The position numbers and the translations under genes are program-made. A DNA stretch of 64,000 nt from Daphnia pulex (Eukaryota > Arthropoda > Branchiopoda > Diplostraca > Daphniidae): assembly GCF_021134715.1 (NCBI RefSeq), contig NC_060024.1:1674001-1738000 (forward strand). Direction: 5' to 3'. The notes under the pieces were generated by a model, which had not been told where the DNA came from, ran no database searches, and saw nothing but the letters and a program-made list of their open reading frames with translations. This document shows positions 21,460 through 31,884 of the stretch, in pieces; positions within the stretch are counted from its first letter, which is position 1; each line of letters starts with the position of its first letter.

Positions 21460-21715
21460 TTTTGCAATCGAATACGAAAAAGGTGTAAAACGAATACGAA
21501 TAACAAATAAAAAGGGGGTTTTACTCGAGAATAACGAATAATTTCGAATAATGAATAAAATTTCGATAATTATTCGAAATTGTATTCGAATTCATGAATT
21601 GTGAGCTACAACGAATAAAAACAACGAATACGAATAAAGAAAATTTTAATTTTACGAATAACGAATACAAATACGATTTTTTCGCTATTCTATTCGAAAT
21701 TTTATTCGAAAGTTA
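21460..21715. repeat. CGAATA-motif cluster, inverted arrangement
   Basis: About fifteen copies of ACGAATA, or its complement TATTCG, lie in 250 bp. Direct copies dominate the left part and TTCGAATA-type inverted copies surround a centre near 21580. This looks like the ends of one or two small elements with repeated subterminal transposase-binding motifs. It abuts the hAT fragment on its right. Confidence 0.5.
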
Positions 21716-22517
21716 CACTGTCGATAAGTGACCTTAATTTTTTGGCACCCATAACATTAGCTCTTGGGTTGAGGCCATTGACAAGGGCAATGAAAGATGG
21801 ATCATCTACGGTGTTCAGTGGAAGGGCTTTCGTTATTATGAAGTTCATAATCAAAGCATCAATTTTACTCTGTTCCAATTTAGATAGCTTAGATGGGGAC
21901 TTTGATGACGGAAAATTCAGGAGAGATTGACAAACAGCTACTCTTTCCTTTCTGGCAGCAACCGCCTTGGATGACACAGTCACACTACCTCTAGCTTGTT
22001 TTCTTTCTTTCTTCTTCTTATAATCAGCATATAAGTCTGGGTGCTTCTAAAATATTTAAAAAATTGTAAAGTAGAATAAGAATAAATTCTAAAATTGATC
22101 AAGATGAGCTTACAGCAAATTGAAAGTTAGCATCATTACCTTGATATGCCTCATCCAGTTGGTTGTTGATCGAACTTGTCCACTGCATGTCTGGAAACAC
22201 TTTTTACAATTCCCCTTTATGTTGTCATTATCTTTCGGCTTTGATTGCAAAAGCTCTGGGGTAAAAGTAAAGAAGGAAAAGCAGGTGCGGTTATACCAGC
22301 AGCTACCTTCAGCCTCAGCATCTTTATCTTCATCACCAGTCTTTCCAATATGAAATCCAGATTGATCACTTTTATTCCTATGTAGAGTACTATGGCTGTT
22401 CTCTTCATCTTCACTATTTGACTCTAATGTAAAAGAAATATAATTGCCGTTAGACCTTTGTCTTTCCGTGCTAATATTAAGAGCAACATTCTCATCGTAT
22501 TCATGTTCTTTGGACAT
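21702..22517 (-). pseudogene. hAT transposase N-terminal fragment with intact BED finger
   Basis: Two minus-strand exons, 22517-22142 and 22046-21702, join in phase over a 95-bp intron, which splits the BED finger between ...NWMRHIK and KHPDLYADYKKK. The finger is complete: CKKC with the ending HIKKHP. Before it lies an acidic Ser/Glu-rich leader starting at ATG 22517; after it follow KLEQSKIDALIMNFI and PLNTVDDPSFIALVNGLNP, the usual start of the hAT core. The frame ends where the CGAATA cluster begins, so everything with the catalytic residues is missing. It could be a truncated transposon or a domesticated BED-finger gene; truncation is more likely. Confidence 0.65.
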
Positions 22518-22711
22518 GCTGACATATGAATGACTCCTTGTGCCTAAACAGGGTTGAAGACGTTAAAGAAAGACAAATTTGAGTCATGCAGTTTGCAAGC
22601 AGCAGAAACTTACTCGGCCAAATAAATTTTTTCGGTGCCAATTTGCAATTTGGAATGTCAACACGCAGACTACCTATGAGCTCATACAAAATAGCAGACT
22701 AAAAATTCGCG

Positions 22712-23665
22712 GGGCGTCCCTAAACTGCGAAAGCGAAACGCGAAACGCGAAACGCCTAAAATGCGAAACAGCTGTGCGAAACGGACCAAAAAGTTGGGAC
22801 CCTGTTTCGCATTTTAGTCTTTGGGTCCGTACTAAACTGCGAAATCGGTGTGTGCGAAACGTCGCAGTGTAAACGTCTTGGTAGCAGACGACAATGGACG
22901 CCATCAACAAACAAATTGTTAGAGTTTCAATTTTTCGAAGCGACTACGAGTTTCGCGCACCTTATTATGGCCGGTCTATTTGTGTGTTGACCATGAATAC
23001 GGAATTGTACCTTGAATGCAATAGGTGTTTTTATTAATTTTTTTGGTATAAAAAATTAATGGAACTTCTCGTTTTCATGTATCAATCAGATTAACATTCT
23101 TAATTTTAAGGAAAGTTTTAGCTGATTAAATTTTAGCTTCATTTGGAACATGGGATCGTGGGATGAGCTTTGATTTTTAGCTTGATTTAAGGCACTCATG
23201 CTGTAATGGCCGATTTTTCTTTGCGTGCACGTAGCCTACTAGTTGATTTAAATAATTTAATGTAATGTATAGTAATCCCTGTGCCATTATCTAATATATT
23301 ATTATTTACAAATATCACCATACCGTGCTGCTCTATGTCATTCATTAGTTTAATCGTAAAATGCGCATTAAAACATAACAGGGGTAGTGGCCGAAGAAAT
23401 CGAATTTGATTGCCCCCCTACCTCCTTCCTCCTTTAATGCCTCATCATAGCGTGAGACAATGAAAAATGGCGGCAATCTCCGTCAATTTGGACCTCTGTG
23501 GGGAAAAGGAAAACTATTTGTTTCGCAAGATGTTTCGCTCTTTAGTATGCCCTCCGGCATTTGGTCCCGCGAACCGGTCCCAAAATTTTGGTCCGTTTCG
23601 CACAGCTTTTCCGCATTTTAGGCGTTTCGCGTTTCGCGTTTCGCTTTCGCAGTTTAGGGACGCCC
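22712..23665. mobile_element. 954-bp TIR element with 9-bp target duplication (Mutator-like?)
   Basis: Both ends read GGGCGTCCCTAAACTGCGAA inward and remain nearly identical for about 90 bp, including three tandem GCGAAAC units. Flanking both sides is the perfect 9-bp repeat AAATTCGCG (22703-22711 and 23666-23674). A 9-bp duplication is the hallmark of Mutator-like elements. Further GCGAAAC copies continue inward on both sides. The centre has no transposase; only a short frame starting MDAINKQIVRVSIFRSDY (about 22893) is seen. It is a non-autonomous element and, judging by the intact duplication, a fairly recent insertion. Confidence 0.8.
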
Positions 23666-23761
23666 AAATTCGCGGCATTACTAGACTGAGAGTCTGAGAC
23701 CATGGCCTACCCTACTTAATGGTTAAGGCCTATAAACTTGAATCCTGCCTCATGAAGGCGA

Positions 23762-24131
23762 CAGAGCAATAGATGCCTGGTCAGAGCAATAGATCCCTGG
23801 TCGGTTCACGGCTGTGTTGGCTTCCCTATCCCGGTTTCAGGGTAAACGTAAGCCGATTTGGAAACTTTAAAACGCGCCTCTAGTGAGTGTGTCAGCTACA
23901 ACGTCCAGCTACTTTTGAGAGCCTAGATGGCTCTTTTTAAAGTTTCCACTTCACAATTCTGACAGGCCCCGCCCTAAAACCCCCTGAAAATCGGCTTACG
24001 TTTACCCTAAAATCGAGATGGGGAAGCTAACACAGCCGTGAACCGAACAGGGATCTATTGCTCTGGCCTGGTCGGTTCTCGGCTGTGTTGGCTTCCCTAT
24101 CCCGGTTTCAGGGTAAGCGTAAGAACTTCTC
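23762..24131. mobile_element. MITE nested inside another copy of itself
   Basis: The inner copy (23782-24065, 284 bp) has inverted ends CAGAGCAATAGATCCCTG and is flanked by the 7-bp repeat GCCTGGT. The sequence on its left (23762-23781) and right (24066-24131) also reads as the start of the same family: CAGAGCAATAGAT, then CGGTTCTCGGCTGTGTTGG. A young copy has thus jumped into the left end of an older one. The ends and duplication length suggest a hAT-type MITE. A second internal inverted pair, GGAAACTTTAAAA/TTTTTAAAGTTTCC, lies at about 23858-23950. Confidence 0.75.
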
Positions 24132-24136
24132 TTTTC

Positions 24137-24208
24137 GACTTAGCCGAGATTCGAACCTCGGTCCTTCGACATATCAGCCCGAGATGCTGACCATTAGACC
24201 ACCGGTGA
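24137..24208 (-). repeat. tRNA-like sequence (SINE head or tRNA relic)
   Basis: The minus strand carries a good A box (TGGTCTAATGGTCAGC), a good B box (GGTTCGAATCTC) and a T stem CCGAG/CTCGG. A 7-nt anticodon loop CTGATAT would give anticodon GAT. The acceptor strands do not pair, so it is not a working tRNA; a tRNA-derived SINE head or a decayed tRNA is more likely. Confidence 0.5.
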
Positions 24209-24779
24209 CATGGGAACAAAGAGGAACCACGATGACACTAAAAAATTCAGTTGAATTGGACGACTTGAAGCAAAATCTTAACATTCATTATGAAAAATTT
24301 CAACAACATTCTAATAAAATTCAAGAAGAATAAGATGGATGCCAAGAAGACTACGATGAAGAAGCATATATTTGCAGAGATGTCGAAGAGGAAGTCTATG
24401 CAGCTAGAAGTATAGTAAGTAAGTATAGTTAAAGCAAAATATCAGTAGATTTTTCCATGAGCTTTATAATATTATATTGTTTTAAAATATTATATGAAAC
24501 CTCATTATTACTATTTAGTGAAGTAAAACAAAAAAAAAACTATAAAAAATGTAAATGCTAGCGTCCAGCAGAGTGATGAGAGGATGGTGACGCCGCCCTG
24601 TAGGAGTTCTCCATAAGGCTTCGTCAGAGGTTTTCCAGCATTTTCTCAAAGTTCGAGAACACATGATTTGCGGACGCTACAACAGCTCTCCCTAATATGT
24701 AGGGCTGCCACCACGCGTAGGCTTACTGAAGTGCTGTTTTGCTCCGTAAAAGAGGTTATGATTAGCGATTATTAGGCTA

Positions 24780-24860
24780 GAAGTAAGCGATTGGAAGGCT
24801 AATGGTAATGGGTATAGCGGTGGATTCTCAAGGGAGTAGTCTGTGGTTCAAATCTGTACA
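24780..24860 (+). repeat. tRNA-like SINE head (weak)
   Basis: A-box-like TGGTAATGGGTATAGC and B-box-like GTGGTTCAAATC are spaced as in a tRNA. The stems are poor. It directly borders the next inverted-repeat element. Confidence 0.3.
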
Positions 24861-25069
24861 ATTCATTCATTCTTTCCGGCCCGCGTCTTACAGGCCCACC
24901 TTTTTTAACGTGCCTTTCAGGCCCAATTTTGGCGACATTCCGGCCCAAGTTAAAAAAAATAATAAAATGATGGTTAAATGTTAATTTGTTTGTGAAATAA
25001 TTCATTTGTTAACAAAATACGAAAGACGGCTTTTTTAGTGTTAACAAAAGATAATAGCATAGAAATATA

Positions 25070-25145
25070 AATGTTGGCTTAGTGGTTATGGTATCCGTAA
25101 TCTACACTGTAAACTAGAGTTCAATTCCTATTGGAACCAAGTTTC
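25070..25145 (+). repeat. tRNA-like SINE head
   Basis: GGCTTAGTGGTTATGG (A box) and GAGTTCAATTCC (B box) stand about 40 bp apart, followed by ...GGAACCA. Stem pairing is incomplete, so a tRNA-derived SINE head is more likely than a working gene. Confidence 0.4.
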
Positions 25146-25268
25146 GCTTGAATGTTATTCTTTTTTGAAGAGTGGCGGAGATATTAGGCCGGTCGAAATA
25201 AGACCCTACGACATAAACCCACTTTAAAAAATTTTACGAACAGTATAAATAACCATACATATAACCTT

Positions 25269-25305
25269 AAAGTGGTCCTATTACTCCGTCAAAGTGGTCC
25301 TATTT
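25269..25305 (+). repeat. Direct repeat AAAGTGGTCCTATT x2
   Basis: Two copies 22 bp apart; a related GTCGAAATAAGACC segment lies just upstream. This may be another subterminal repeat array. Confidence 0.5.
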
Positions 25306-25654
25306 CTCTCTTTTATTTAAGTTCTATAAGGGACTCTAAAATAAATTCACGAAAAATTTGCCCATATCGCCATGAGAGACAAGATGGAATGATGTGAGAA
25401 ACTTCCGCCGCCGTTTATATTCTTTGCTGTAACTCAAACTATGATGAGTGAAATTCACACATTGCCGTTTCGTTTTTCACATGATAGCTAGCTGATTCCC
25501 GTCTTTATTTTTTCATAGACATATTCCCCTTGATGTTAACTGGAAAATTCATTTGTTACAAACGTCGTTTTCGCTTCATAACTATGATTAATTTAATAAA
25601 TGAAGAAATTTCTGTGTTTTCTTCACCATTTATTTGTTCCGTAGCTCGATCCCC

Positions 25655-25718
25655 CCTTCAGCGGCTCAGCCTTGAATACGTCTCTTCCTTCAGCGGCTCA
25701 GCCTTGAACGCGTCTCTT
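25655..25718 (+). repeat. Tandem repeat, two 32-bp units
   Basis: CCTTCAGCGGCTCAGCCTTG followed by AAYRCGTCTCTT occurs twice head to tail with two differences. Confidence 0.75.
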
Positions 25719-26459
25719 CTCTCTACCTATGGCAATGCCAGTGCTCGAGTGAAGTAGGAAATGAACATATTTGATAAAATAACTCTTACGGATTGATTTC
25801 AAACATTTCCATAAACAATTTCATGTTTTTTAAAGCAACAAACGAATATTACTTTTAAGTTTCTTGTTTTACGGGGCTGACGCGAGGCGCTGCTCAAGCC
25901 GACCAGAAGGGTGGTAGAGCGGTGGAGGCTGCACGCACTTATGGGAGAGAGGTGAGTAAACAGGGGTTTACCTGGCCATACCATACGCTGCCTTGTTTTC
26001 CCTTCTCTATTCATGTCAGTGGGTGATAATGAAGAAATATTTTTGAAACATTCAACATCCAAATACAGCATCAAGCACTGTAATACCACAATAATAATTT
26101 GTCAAAGCACTTCGATTTCGTCGTTTTCGGCACCCCATGCAAACCACACTTCCTCGATTATGATAAAGTATTGTCCATTTCGGCACCAAATTTGACCGTT
26201 TCGGCACCAACTTCAACCTTTTCGGCACCCCATGCAAACCACACGTCCTCGAACATGCAAAAGCTATTGCATCGTCAGGCCGCTAGGGGCGCTCTGACGG
26301 CTGTGGTACCCTCCCTCTTCCTGTCGGCTGGAGCTCTACTTAGACTACGTAGACTTACAATGACCATATGGGAAAATAATTAATGAGTATTGCATGGTAT
26401 TGATAAATTTAATACTTATTATAATTAAAATTTAATAATAATAAAAATAATGTTCTGTA

Positions 26460-27300
26460 GAAAATCAGTGGTGATGAAAAGGAAATGTTCCACGCAGAGT
26501 CCAAAAATTTGCGAAGCAAATTACAGAATAAGCAAACTGAAATTGTGACACAAATATCTGTTTTAAAAGAAGAGATTGCTGAAATTCAACTTTAAAAAAT
26601 TGAAGAATCTAACTTTAAAAAAAAAGTTGTATTCACTTAAAATTTCCGAGTCTAAAACATCAATTACTTGCAATACGAATGATTGCCAGAAAAAACTCGA
26701 TGATATGAAAAAATGGGGTTAACATCAAAGATGTCACAAAGATGTATCAAACCAGTGCAAGGAATACATCGATGGAAAAAAATGTTGGTTTTCTACATGC
26801 ACACATTTAGCAATGGAACAACACCTCAACAGGTGTATCTCAACTGTTGTGCGTTGCATCCACTTCAAACAACAACATTGCACCAACTGCGCCAACTGGC
26901 ACTGCACCAGTGTCAATTGAAGAAAAAGTTGTTGTTGCGAACGATGCGTTGATTGTTGACTCAGTTGCCAGTAATATTGAAGTTGCGAAATTTCACATCA
27001 ACATTGAAGACTTTGAAAAAAATGGAAATGATGAAAACGGGAAACTTAATGGAACTTATTCCATTTGTAGAAAAAGTTATGAGGCAGAAGATAATTATTC
27101 AGGATATTTTATGTGTCAACCAATTTTGGACAACTAAATATGAAAAATTTCCATTGAGAAGAGCCCTAGAGCATAGTAGTGAACTAAAAGGCCAACCACG
27201 TTTGACATCTGTTACTGTTAGATTAGAGAAACTAAAGATAATTTACACGACACCTGGTGGAATACAAATTTTGCGACGATGCCGAAACGGAAACTAAAAC
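26460..27300 (+). pseudogene. Broken coding tract inside the TTTCGGCAC element
   Basis: Alternating plus frames give a coiled-coil-like part (KNLRSKLQNKQTEIVTQISV), a Cys/His-rich part (CWFSTCTHLAMEQHLNRCIS) and a part containing IEVAKFHINIEDFEKNG and YSICRKSYEAEDNYSGYF. Stops and frameshifts separate them. The middle part resembles a zinc-binding segment, but no family can be named. Confidence 0.3.
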
Positions 27301-27369
27301 TGTAACGGAATCCGAAAACTAACATCCCGAGTCATCGCTAGTCTAACCTACTTTATCAAATTGAAATGT

Positions 27370-27432
27370 CTAGTTAGTTGAGTGGTTTAAAGCATCAGCA
27401 CTCCAATTTGGGTTGTGGTACTAGACTTTACA
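27370..27432 (+). repeat. tRNA-like sequence (weak)
   Basis: TAGTTGAGTGGTTTAAAGC resembles the A box of Leu/Ser tRNAs; the B box (GGTACTAGACTT) is degenerate. Possibly an old SINE head. Confidence 0.25.
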
Positions 27433-27999
27433 CAGAATAGGAAAAGGAAAAGAGTTTCAAAATGTGGTGTTAAAATTTTAGTTGGTGACAAAATTTTATT
27501 AAAATCCAATAAATAAATCTAATAATAAATACAATAAATACAATAGTGCCGAAACGGAAAAACATAGTGCCGAAACGGAAAAACACACACGCCTGGCAAC
27601 CCTCCCAAAAACATGGTGCCTGGAACTAAATCTGGCAGCGGTGCCGAAAAAGACAAACACAGTGCCGAAAACGACAAAAACAGTGCCAAAAACGACGAAA
27701 TCAAAGTACCGAAAAAAAGTGCCGAAACAGGTGGCAACCAAACTGATTAATCATTACTGATTGATCATTATTTAAAAAGGTTGATAATAGACTCATATTC
27801 TTAGGTATGAAATGTATTTCCAACATATTTAACTGTAAAAAACATTAAAAATTAATTTGGGCCTTAATGATACTCAAGTCCGCCTTTCAGGCCCAATTTT
27901 TGCGACGTTCAGGCCCAATAAAAGTGGGCCTGAAAGACGCGGGCCTGAATGATCGGGCCTGAACTTCGTACACCCCCGTACAATTCATTATCCTTTTTT

Positions 28000-29714
28000 C
28001 AAAACTTTTCCTTGTTTCCATATATAATAAAAGAATAAGCTTTTGGGGGAGAAGCCTGTGTCTGTCACAATACGCACCAGAGATAAGGAGATGGGTCACT
28101 CTGTGTAAAGTCCAGCAGCCGACATTTTGCCCCCTCCCCCTTCTCAGACGACGAATTCGACTGCGCTGCTCCTTTTAGCGAGCTTCGGAAGCTTTGCCTT
28201 ACTTGGCGGTACGGGCGGTCCTGAAGGGGGAGAACTACTGGGAAATGCGGGCCTTTGGGGATGCATACCAGACATAGGCCTTTGTCTTTTACAGGATATT
28301 ACTAAACTAACTGAGGACAGTCCAAATGAAAAAGGACTTCTAAATATGGACTTTCCAAAGAAAAGGGAGATTGGTCTCACATACACGTCCCCCTGTATTT
28401 TATTTTTCCAGCGCCACCTGCCGGTTGGTGATGGAATGTTTTTGTGCGTACGGCCCCTTAGGCTGCAAAAAGGCTTCTTTTGTAAGAAGGCCAAGAAATG
28501 TTTGGAAATGTTTGGCCTAGATATAGCCTAAATAGTAAAAGACGGGATGATATGTTCACTTACTAGAAATTTCCCATGAGGCTAGATCCAAGGTTCCTTT
28601 GATAAATGGTAGTGAAACCATGCGAATTTCTCCGGAACTACTGTATGTCTGAACACGGTTTCTAAGTCCTTGACAAAGAAAACAAATTCGAATTTTGTAA
28701 AAAAATGTAAAAAAATCGCATTTTTTACAGAATCTATGTATTTTATCAATTTCGCTTTATAATATAGTTTTTTAGAATAGTTTTGTGGTAAACAATTGGG
28801 TTTTCTTCTATTAATTGTTGTTTTTAGTTATTCCTCATAGCTCTACTATTGTTTTACTTGAATTACTGACATATTGAACATACATATTACTGACACATAC
28901 TACATAATGAAAGGAAAACGCACAAAATGATTTGTTTCTTTTGGGAAAGTGTGAAATAGGTTCAAGTATTTGAGCGCTAGGTGGAGACAACCAACGAACA
29001 CCTTTCCCGACCCTTTCAATTTTGGACGCAATCATCTCCGAGTAAACCCTTCCTTAATAAGCTCATTTAAATAAACAATACAAAAAGAAAAAATCTGGCC
29101 ACGTCGCCCAACTCCCAATTCATGGAGTAATATTCCTTTCTACTCGTGGACTTGCCTGCTAACTATGATTACGTCTATTTATTTGCTTTACAATACTAAA
29201 TGGCTTTTTAGGGTTGTCCATTCTTACGAAATTACACCATCGTAAGAAGAAAATGCAGTTTATTATATATGTTTATGTTTAAACTTGCTTGCTTGCTTTC
29301 TCTAATTTGAACACAATGGCCAATAAAAGGAAGAGGATAGAATTCAGATTTTTGTACATTTAATAAGACTTCAACAAATTTATTGTCACGCTACTTCGAT
29401 TTATACGGAGGCTGCCTTTTGGGAAGAGAAATCTGAAATAAGAAAATGTCACTGGCTAAAGGAAAATAAAACATTCGGTATATTTATAAGAATAAATGAC
29501 AATTTTTTACCAGATTTATTTCCTTTCTTCCACCCCTCATTTCCACCCCGTGCGCCTCTTTCTCCGTTAAACAGAGAAAAAGTAAAAAATGCGTGCTTAT
29601 TAGGGGGAGACTACACGAGTGGGTGGAAATGGGGGAGGGAGAAAGGGAATAGAACGGATAAAAAAGAAAAGCAGCTTTAAGGAAATAGGAAGTAGGCAAA
29701 ACACTAAGAAGAAC
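28000..29714. other. No gene recognised
   Basis: A 134-aa plus frame (28127-28531) and an overlapping 116-aa minus frame (28494-28144) exist, but neither has domains or supporting splice structure. A missing first exon of the FLASH-like gene may lie here, but I could not identify it. Confidence 0.35.
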
Positions 29715-30639
29715 CGAGACGACCCTGGTGGAATGAAGCATGTAAAGCAGCTATTAAAAAACGCACGAAAAGCCTAAAATAGATGGAAGAAATCTCCACA
29801 ATAGACGGACAAAACAAAAAATTGGAAAATGCTGAAGTTAAAAAAGAAAAAAAGTTAAAAGAATCCTGAAGACAATGGACCGACTTATCTCAGAACTAGG
29901 GCCACAAGATCAAAACAAATTGTGGCATGTTCATTAAATACATGATCGGAAAGGGAGTGAACATGTCACCCGACGAAAAACAGATAATAAATTATGGAAA
30001 CATAATCGAAGCCCAAAAAGATAAAGCAGAAACCTTCCTAGACTGCTTTTGCAAAGTGCACCCTTCAAGTATCCCGATCAACTCCCACTTTTAAAAAACC
30101 ATCATGAATTCAAGAAGATTCACCGACAACCCTTAATGGCTGCAAAACAATGGAGGAGGTGAAAAGGAATCTACCGAGATCAAAAAGTAAATCCGTAGGA
30201 CCGAACCTAGTCCACAATCACATGCTAAAGAACCTATCAACGCAAATAAAACCCACCTTCTTCATTTACTTAACCTACTACTTAAGCACTCATACGTACC
30301 CATACAGTGGAAACAATCAATTGTAATACACTTGCTGAAACCGGTTAAAGAAAAGACCGAGCCAAGATCCTATCGGCCAGTGTCGCTCTCGTAGTGCTTA
30401 AGCATAATAATGGAAATAAATGAAGTCAATTGGTTATAATGGTACATAGAAAAACAGGAAAAATTAAAAGGATACAAGCTGGATTAACAAGAGGATGCAG
30501 CACAATGGATCATATAGCGCAGCTGGAAACCGACATCCAAATAGGTTTTAGCATGAAGAAATCTACAGTCGCGGTGTTTCTAGACATAGAGAAATCATAG
30601 GACTCAGAATGGAAGCAAGGCTTAGTATATAAAATTGCC
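29715..30639 (+). mobile_element. LINE fragment (Jockey-like), copy 1
   Basis: Starts with the linker motif PWWNEACKAAIKKRTKSLK that follows the endonuclease in Jockey-like LINEs. It continues through SVGPNLVHNHMLKNL, then LKPVKEKTEPRSYRPVSLS and a TAG, then QLETDIQIGFS and AVFLDIEK followed by another TAG. It is cut at 30639, before the catalytic motif. The same nonsense and frameshift changes are present in copy 2 at 33303-33905. Confidence 0.8.
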
Positions 30640-30650
30640 AAATCTCTCAG

Positions 30651-31884
30651 GAGAAGATGTTGATTTGTATGATGACCTAAATACCTTTGAGAAACAGTTA
30701 GCTGCAGAAGAGGTAACCATAAAAAATATCTTTAAATTAATACATAACTAATAGAAAATGCATTAGCTCCAAGCCAAAGTTGAAATACTTGAACAAAAAT
30801 TTTCAACTTTGGACAGCAAGAATGCTGAGTTAAAAGCTGAGCTTGACAAAGTAAACAAACAAAACCTGGCGCTGAGATGTAACATTTCCTCCATCTTTAA
30901 AACTGCCAAAGCTGAACTGGTGAGGAAGGATCGCCAACTGAAAGATCTTCAAAGAGAGTAAAGTCTGTACAAATTATATTTCCAAAGACAGTTACTAATT
31001 TTACTGCCTTCTGTAATAGGCATGACACACTTATTTTCCGTAGAAGTGCAGCAAACAATAGAATGCCTCCACACAACAGTAAGAACACTCCACCGACAAA
31101 TACTAATCCTCTCCCTGCCAATAGTAGTATTCTTCCTACAAAAACTAGCATGCTCAATCTAGAGTACATGGTCAACCCTAGTCAGAATCCTGCAGCCATC
31201 CCAAGTTTCCATGAATTCAAGAGAGATACCGTCCTGGGTAATCTTGTCAGAATTGAAAATGAGGTATTGCTTTTATTATAATCAGTGGAAACACACCAGC
31301 CTAATAATAATTTTCTTGTCCAGACAGAATGCACCTTTAAAATGGGACCTATAACACTTTCTTTCATATCAGAAAGTTCAGATTTCTGGAAAAGGCGTTT
31401 AGAGCGCCTTGGAAATGTAGCCCATGGTAAAGGAATTGCTAGGCCCGATCCGAAATCTTCAAAAGAAAGAGTGAATGGCGAACCATCGTCGGAACAGCAG
31501 CCTGAGAGCAGCGAGGTCTTGCCAGAGTTGCTCGTGGAACGAGCCAACTTACTCAAACAGCTTTCCGACGCGAATGAGAATTTAGAGGAAGGTGAATTCC
31601 CTGAAGAACCGACAGCAGAAACTGAAAGACAATCAAAACAAGAATCTCGTGACATGTCCCGACGAAAAAACGTTACCCATTCTCGTGGCAGATCCCGTTC
31701 CAGGTCCCGCAGTCCCATCGATGGCCAAAGAAAAAGAAGCGTAAGTGATGAAAGACTCGACTTACGAAATTCCAGGTCTAACGACCGAGGACCTCCCAAA
31801 CGTTCGCAGCGATCACCAGCAAAATTTTCGCGGTACCGAAACTCGGGGAATTCCTACTTCAAGTCCCGTTCCAATCGATGCTGA
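30651..31884 (+). CDS. FLASH/CASP8AP2-like protein, 5' end missing
   Basis: FLASH acts in histone pre-mRNA processing and histone locus bodies in animals. Four exons (30651-30712, 30767-30957, 31020-31263, 31324-31884) join with GT-AG introns in consistent phase: 351 aa from the first visible codon to TGA. The first exon encodes EDVDLYDDLNTFEKQLAAEE and the second a coiled coil ending CNISSIFKTAKAELVRKDRQ, which fits the FLASH N-terminal block (LDLYEE..., then [20 protein letters not shown]). A Pro/Asn linker and an acidic LEEGEFPEE motif follow, then an RS-rich tail (SRGRSRSRSRSP). The first visible exon begins in mid-codon, so a start exon lies upstream, beyond the LINE. It is much shorter than vertebrate FLASH and lacks its C-terminal region. 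A strong GTAAGT at 31741 could allow alternative splicing. Confidence 0.6.

Larger units (their letters stand above)
26101..27737. mobile_element. 1.6-kb element with TTTCGGCAC subterminal repeats
   Basis: The left zone (26101-26240) holds four TTTCGGCAC-type units, the right zone (27546-27735) at least six in reverse orientation. The outermost parts match as inverted ends (GATTTCGTCGTTTT on the left, its complement near 27690). On the left a segment with the core CACCCCATGCAAACCACAC occurs twice. Between the ends lies a broken coding tract. No target duplication could be fixed. Confidence 0.55.
24868..27977. mobile_element. 3.1-kb element with CAGGCCC subterminal repeats
   Basis: The left end (24869-24953) and the right end (27855-27967) carry the same sequence in opposite orientation, built from repeated CAGGCCC units separated by GCGTCTT and similar spacers. 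The perfect 12-bp direct repeat GTACAATTCATT lies at 24856-24867 and 27978-27989, just outside. The right end has 26 bp more than the left, so the exact ends are uncertain. The interior contains other elements (see 26101-27737), so much of its length is later insertion. Confidence 0.55.

Noticed and set aside
24137..24208. Functional tRNA-Ile(GAT)
   Set aside because: A and B boxes and the T stem are good, but the acceptor strands do not pair, so it is listed only as tRNA-like.
28127..28531. 134-aa plus frame as a secreted or membrane protein
   Set aside because: It has a hydrophobic stretch, but the minus strand is open over the same region and no splice, domain or repeat evidence supports it.
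31182..31799. 205-aa minus-strand frame
   Set aside because: It lies opposite exons 3 and 4 of the FLASH-like gene; the Ser/Arg composition reads as Ser/Leu backwards. Shadow frame.
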